In this document: piece after piece, positions 60,441 to 64,000 of the stretch
How positions within the stretch are numbered: position 1 is the stretch's first letter
How the letters are laid out: every line of letters starts with the position of its first letter
Source: Gaiellasilicea sp963707575
GTDB lineage: Bacteria > Actinomycetota > Thermoleophilia > Gaiellales > Gaiellaceae
Direction of reading: 5' to 3'
DNA length: 64,000 nucleotides
Assembly: GCA_963707575.1 (NCBI GenBank)
Contig: OY970171.1
Coordinates: 1,860,001-1,924,000, forward strand
Made by a program: the position numbers and the translations under genes
Notes under the pieces: generated by a model
Told to the model about the DNA's origin: nothing
Database searches by the model: none
The model's input: only the letters and a program-made list of their open reading frames with translations

Positions 60441-61079
60441 GTGGAGATCTCGGTTCGCCTCTTCGCCGGACTCCGGGAGCGCGCGGGCCTCGGCAGGCGG
60501 GAGCTCGAGCTGCCGGACGGGGCGACCGTGGCCGATGTCTGGGGGCTGCTCGAGCTCGGCGACGAGCCTGCCGGCCTCCTCTACGCCGTCAACCGCGAGT
60601 ACGCAGCGCCGGAGCGCGGGCTCGCCGACGGCGACGAGGTGGCGGTGATCCCGCCCGTCTCCGGGGGCGACTTCCGGCTCTCCGACCAGCCGCTCTCGCT
60701 CGATGCGGTCGTGCGGGAGGTCGCCCGTGACGGGGCCGGCGCGATCGCGACGTTCACCGGCACGGTGCGCGAGCGCTCGCGCGACCGCGACGTGATCCGG
60801 CTCGAGTACGAGGCCTTCGAGGGGATGGCCGAGCAGACGATGGCCGCGCTCGCCGCCGACCTGAAGGGGCGTTATTCACTCTGCGAGGTCGCGATCCACC
60901 ATCGCACCGGCCCGGTCGAGATCGGGGAGCCGAGCGTGATCATCGCCGTCTCGGCGCCGCACCGCGCCGACGCTCTCGCCGCCTGCACGGACGCGATCGA
61001 CACGCTCAAGCAGACCGTGCCGCTCTGGAAGAAGGAGCTCTACGAGGGCGGCGAGGAGTGGATCGGCCAGGGCTCGTAG
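60441..61079 (+). CDS. MoaD-MoaE fusion (molybdopterin synthase)
   Basis: 212 residues from GTG. Residues 1-78 are MoaD (SVRLFAGLRERAGLGRRELE, VAVIPPVSGGD). The rest is MoaE (AIATFTGTVRERSRDRDV, LEYEAFEGMAEQTM, CEVAIHHRTGPVEIGE, VPLWKKELYEGGEEWI with catalytic Lys). In separate MoaD the Gly-Gly is the C-terminus and carries the thiocarboxylate; here it is internal and followed by DFRLS. In mycobacterial MoaX the fusion is cleaved after Gly-Gly, and the same is inferred here. Confidence 0.92.
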   Translation: MEISVRLFAGLRERAGLGRRELELPDGATVADVWGLLELGDEPAGLLYAVNREYAAPERGLADGDEVAVIPPVSGGDFRLSDQPLSLDAVVREVARDGAGAIATFTGTVRERSRDRDVIRLEYEAFEGMAEQTMAALAADLKGRYSLCEVAIHHRTGPVEIGEPSVIIAVSAPHRADALAACTDAIDTLKQTVPLWKKELYEGGEEWIGQGS

Positions 61080-61167
61080 GAGCGTGGAACCCCGGCCGGA
61101 TCGCAGCGCCTAGCTCGATCCCCATGCAGGCCTCAGAATGGCTGAGGAAGCTCAAGGAGGCGGGGTC

Positions 61168-63903
61168 GTGGAGTTCCGGATACTCGGGCCGCTCGAGGTG
61201 GGAGGGAAGCCGTTTCGCGGCGGCTCCAAGCCGCGCTCGCTCCTGGTCTCGCTCCTGCTCGCTCGCGGCTCCCCGGTGTCGACCGAGCGCCTGCTCGACG
61301 CGGTGTGGGGCGATCGGCCGCCCGCCAGCGCTGCGCACGCGCTGCAGGTGTACGTGTCGGAGCTGCGGAAGGCCGGGCTCGCCGTCGAGCGGGAGGGAGC
61401 GGGATACCGGCTCCTGCCGGCTTGGCTCGATGCGGCCGAGTTCGAGGAGCTGGTGGAGACCGCACGCGGTCACCGGGGATCCAGCCGACAGGAGGAGGCG
61501 CTGGCGTCGCTCGACGCGGCCTTGGCGCTCTGGCGCGGCCCGGCGCTCGCCGGGCTCGACGACGACACGGCGGTGTCCGAACGGGACCGGCTCGAGGATC
61601 TGCGCGTCGCGGCGGTCGAGGATCGCGCCGAGTCCGTGCTCGCACTCGGGCGCACGCTCGACCTGGCGGAGCTCGAGCGGCTCGTCGCGGAGCATCCGCT
61701 GCGCGAGCGGCTGCGCGGTCTGCTGATGCTCGGCCTCTACCGCGGCGGGCGGCAGTCCGAGGCGCTCGACGCCTACGCAGGCATCCGGCACGCCCTCGAC
61801 GACCTCGGCCTCGAGCCCGGCGCCGCGCTGCGGGCGCTGCAGGGCGCGATCCTGCGCCAGGACGCGACGCTCGACGTCGAGCCGGAGTCGCTGCGCGAGC
61901 GCCGCCACCTGCCCGCGCCCGCGACGTCGTTCGTGGGCCGGCGTGCCGAGGTCGACGCGGTCACCACCCTCCTGCGCGGCGACAGCCGAATCGTGACCCT
62001 CACGGGCACGGGCGGAGCCGGCAAGACGCGGGTCGCCCTCCGGTCGGCGTACGAGCTCGCCGACGCGTTCGCGGACGGCGTCTGGTTCGTCGGGCTTGCC
62101 GCGCTCGTCGATCCCGCGCTCGTTCGACCCGCGATCGCCCAGGCGCTCGGGCTGGCCGAGGAAACGCTCGCGGACGAGCTGCGCGGACGCGAGCTTCTCC
62201 TGCTGCTGGACAACTTCGAGCAGCTGCTCGAAGCGGCCCCGTCGGTCGGCGAGCTGCTGCAGGCGGCGCCGCGTCTGCGCGTCCTGGTGACGAGCCGCGC
62301 GCGCCTCCGCTTGTACGGGGAGCACGAGCTCCAGCTGCCGCCGCTGCCAGCGGCCGATGCGGAGGAGCTGTTCCTCGGACGTGCGCGCGCGACCGGGCGG
62401 ACCTTGCCGCCGGGCCTCCTCGTCACGGAGATCTGCCGCCGCCTCGACGGCCTTCCGCTCGCGATCGAGCTCGTCGCCGCCCGCACCGCCGATCTGACCT
62501 CCGCAGAATTGCTGTCATCGCTGGACGACAGGTTCGAGCTCGCCTCCAAAGGCGCGCGTGACCTGCCCGAACGGCAGCGAACCCTGCGCGCGGCGATCCG
62601 CTGGAGCGACGAGCTCCTCGGGCCGGACGCGCGGCGCCTGCTGGCCGGCCTCGGCGCGTTCACGGGCGGTTTCACCCGCGAGGCTGTCGAGGCCGTGTGC
62701 GGGGCAGACGCGGCGGCGCTGACCGACCTCGTCGAGGGCAGCCTCGTCCGCCGCTCGGAGGACGGGCCCCACTCGATGCTCCTGACGATCCGCGAATACG
62801 CACTCGAGCGTCTGTCGGAGCGCCCGGACGCCGACGAGGTGCGCCGTCGCCACGCCGCCTACTTCCTCGAGCTCGGCGAGCGGCTCGTCGCCAGCTATCC
62901 GACCGCCGCGATCGAGGCCTATGCGACCTTCGAGCGCGAACACGACAACTTCAGGGCCGCGCTCGCGTTCACGGCCGACGCAGCATTGACCGAGTCTCGG
63001 TACCGGCTCGCCGCCGCAGTGGCGCACTTCTGGCTCGTTCGCGGCTACCTCGCCGAGGGTCGTGCCTGGCTCGAGGGGACCCTTCAACTCGATCCCTCCG
63101 AGATCCCGCCGTTGGTTCACGCCCAGGTCTTGAGGAAGCTCGCGACGCTCGAATGGCGGCAGGGCGAGCTCGACGTCGCCGGCGCCCGAGCCGAGCGCGC
63201 GCTCCCTCTGCTTGCAGGCGAGATCGACGAGGACGAGCGCTATCGGCTGCTGATCCTGCTCGGGTGCATCGAGTACAGCCGCCGCAACCGCGAGGGCTCG
63301 CGGGACTGGTGGGAGCAGAGCGCGGCGCTCGCTCGGACGCTCCAGAACGACGGGCACCTTGCGCTCGCGCTCTCCAACCTCGGCGTTGTCGCAGCCGAGC
63401 TCGGGGACTACGAAGGAGGCGTCGCGATCTACGAGGAGAGCGTCGAGTCGGCTCGGCGCGTTGACCATCGCGAGTACCTCGCGGGAGCGCTGTTGGGGCT
63501 CGGCGACATGAACCTGCGTCTCGGCCGTTACGAGCCCGGCCGCGCCCAGTTGCTCGAGAGCATCGAGCTCCACTCGCGCCTCGGATTCCGGGACAAGTGC
63601 GCCTCCTGCTGCGTCTGGCTCGCGCCCGCCCCCGAGCACGACGGCGACCTGGCGCTCGCGGCGCGTCTGCTCGGCGCGGCGGCAGGAATCCGGCAGCAGA
63701 CAGGTGCGTCGGTGGACTGGCAGGAACAGGACTTTCTCGACGAGCTGCTCGGGCGCTTGCGACCTGCGCTGGGAGATGCAGCCTTCGACGAGGCGTTCGC
63801 GGCCGGGGAAGCAGCGCCGGACGCCGTCCTTGCGGAAGTGCTCGCCTCAGCGGCAGTCACCGCGGCCCCAATGGCCGGTCAGAACGTGCCTCCACGCGGG
63901 TAG
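61168..63903 (+). CDS. Large BTAD/AfsR-type transcriptional regulator with NB-ARC-like ATPase and TPRs
   Basis: 911 residues from GTG 61168, chosen for AAGGAGG 7 bases upstream; ATG 61138 is also in frame. OmpR-type winged helix (residues 1-85, LGPLEVGGKPFRGGSKPRSL, AHALQVYVSELRKAG), BTAD domain (about 90-245, AAEFEELVETARGHRG, PLRERLRGLLMLGLYRGGRQ), an STAND ATPase (TGTGGAGKTRVAL, LLLLLDNFEQLLE), and a C-terminal TPR array with ALALSNLGVVAAELGDYEGG. Regulators of this type often control secondary metabolism. No target is obvious within the window. Only short sequence remains after its stop; nothing is seen there. Confidence 0.9.
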   Translation: MEFRILGPLEVGGKPFRGGSKPRSLLVSLLLARGSPVSTERLLDAVWGDRPPASAAHALQVYVSELRKAGLAVEREGAGYRLLPAWLDAAEFEELVETARGHRGSSRQEEALASLDAALALWRGPALAGLDDDTAVSERDRLEDLRVAAVEDRAESVLALGRTLDLAELERLVAEHPLRERLRGLLMLGLYRGGRQSEALDAYAGIRHALDDLGLEPGAALRALQGAILRQDATLDVEPESLRERRHLPAPATSFVGRRAEVDAVTTLLRGDSRIVTLTGTGGAGKTRVALRSAYELADAFADGVWFVGLAALVDPALVRPAIAQALGLAEETLADELRGRELLLLLDNFEQLLEAAPSVGELLQAAPRLRVLVTSRARLRLYGEHELQLPPLPAADAEELFLGRARATGRTLPPGLLVTEICRRLDGLPLAIELVAARTADLTSAELLSSLDDRFELASKGARDLPERQRTLRAAIRWSDELLGPDARRLLAGLGAFTGGFTREAVEAVCGADAAALTDLVEGSLVRRSEDGPHSMLLTIREYALERLSERPDADEVRRRHAAYFLELGERLVASYPTAAIEAYATFEREHDNFRAALAFTADAALTESRYRLAAAVAHFWLVRGYLAEGRAWLEGTLQLDPSEIPPLVHAQVLRKLATLEWRQGELDVAGARAERALPLLAGEIDEDERYRLLILLGCIEYSRRNREGSRDWWEQSAALARTLQNDGHLALALSNLGVVAAELGDYEGGVAIYEESVESARRVDHREYLAGALLGLGDMNLRLGRYEPGRAQLLESIELHSRLGFRDKCASCCVWLAPAPEHDGDLALAARLLGAAAGIRQQTGASVDWQEQDFLDELLGRLRPALGDAAFDEAFAAGEAAPDAVLAEVLASAAVTAAPMAGQNVPPRG

Positions 63904-64000
63904 ATCGCACTGGGCGCGATCGCTTGCCTCGGCGCCTTGCGTTCCCGGGGCCAGCACGGCCAGCACCGCGAAGCAGGTTGCACCGGCGACTGCGAGCGAC

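Overview
The window is a 64 kb piece of a high-GC actinobacterial chromosome. The best guess is class Thermoleophilia (Gaiella/Solirubrobacter-like); this is an inference from gene content, not a measured phylogeny. It rests on pervasive G/C third positions, a coenzyme F420 biosynthesis operon, a LexA box of the CGAAC-N4-GTTCG type, many GTG/TTG starts, a bacterial RNase P RNA with an actinobacterial look, and many one- and two-component regulators. Genes are very densely packed, with frequent 4-base start/stop overlaps.

Layout. 1-2652: end of hemE, hemH, a Wzt-type ABC ATPase and a small orphan protein. 2654-4261: PolX/PHP protein on the minus strand. 4285-7146: F420 operon cofC-cofD-npdG-cofE. 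7143-13349: flavin amine oxidase, hybrid histidine kinase, HD-GYP response regulator and gamma-glutamyltranspeptidase. 13352-15427: a 2 kb block of uncommon genes (DUF4177-like, HEPN-like, DUF5343-like) bounded by an 18-bp perfect direct repeat; one of its genes is interrupted by an in-frame TGA. 15436-16834: an HD-GYP protein whose membrane half and catalytic half lie in different frames, followed by a possible 21-residue peptide gene. 17159-19439: small regulators, an NlpC/P60 protein, an ArsR/SRPBCC pair with a palindromic operator, and clpP. 19436-25210: complete oligopeptide ABC importer. 25344-29278: primary sigma factor and topoisomerase I. 29345-32518: hydrolase, PlsC-like acyltransferase, 5'-3' exonuclease and histone-deacetylase-family protein.

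32613-42166: two further histidine kinases, two LuxR-type regulators, a secreted protein, a metallo-beta-lactamase-like protein, and a notable fusion of an FAD-linked oxidase with a methyltransferase next to an SRPBCC protein. 42179-44983: two exported proteins (FG-GAP propeller, glycosidase-like TIM barrel). 45080-50377: an FtsX-type export permease with a CGNR regulator, divergent from its tandem ATPase. 50386-51618: membrane class III cyclase. 51706-53920: a two-gene cassette lying between an intact rnpB 3' end and a degenerate copy of that same 3' end, which looks like an old site-specific insertion. 53905-63903: rnpB, zinc-ribbon protein, lexA with its SOS box, PLP dehydratase, tRNA-Leu(GAG), secG, glycosyltransferase, methylmalonyl-CoA mutase catalytic subunit, GntR regulator, MoaD-MoaE fusion and a large BTAD/AfsR-like regulator.

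The region mixes housekeeping functions (haem, F420, molybdopterin, transcription, topology, secretion, SOS) with heavy signalling: three full histidine kinases, three HD-GYP-type proteins and one nucleotide cyclase, but no GGDEF domain. The most unusual content is in the two roughly 2 kb repeat-bounded cassettes, the interrupted DUF5343-like gene, the split HD-GYP gene and the oxidase-methyltransferase fusion.
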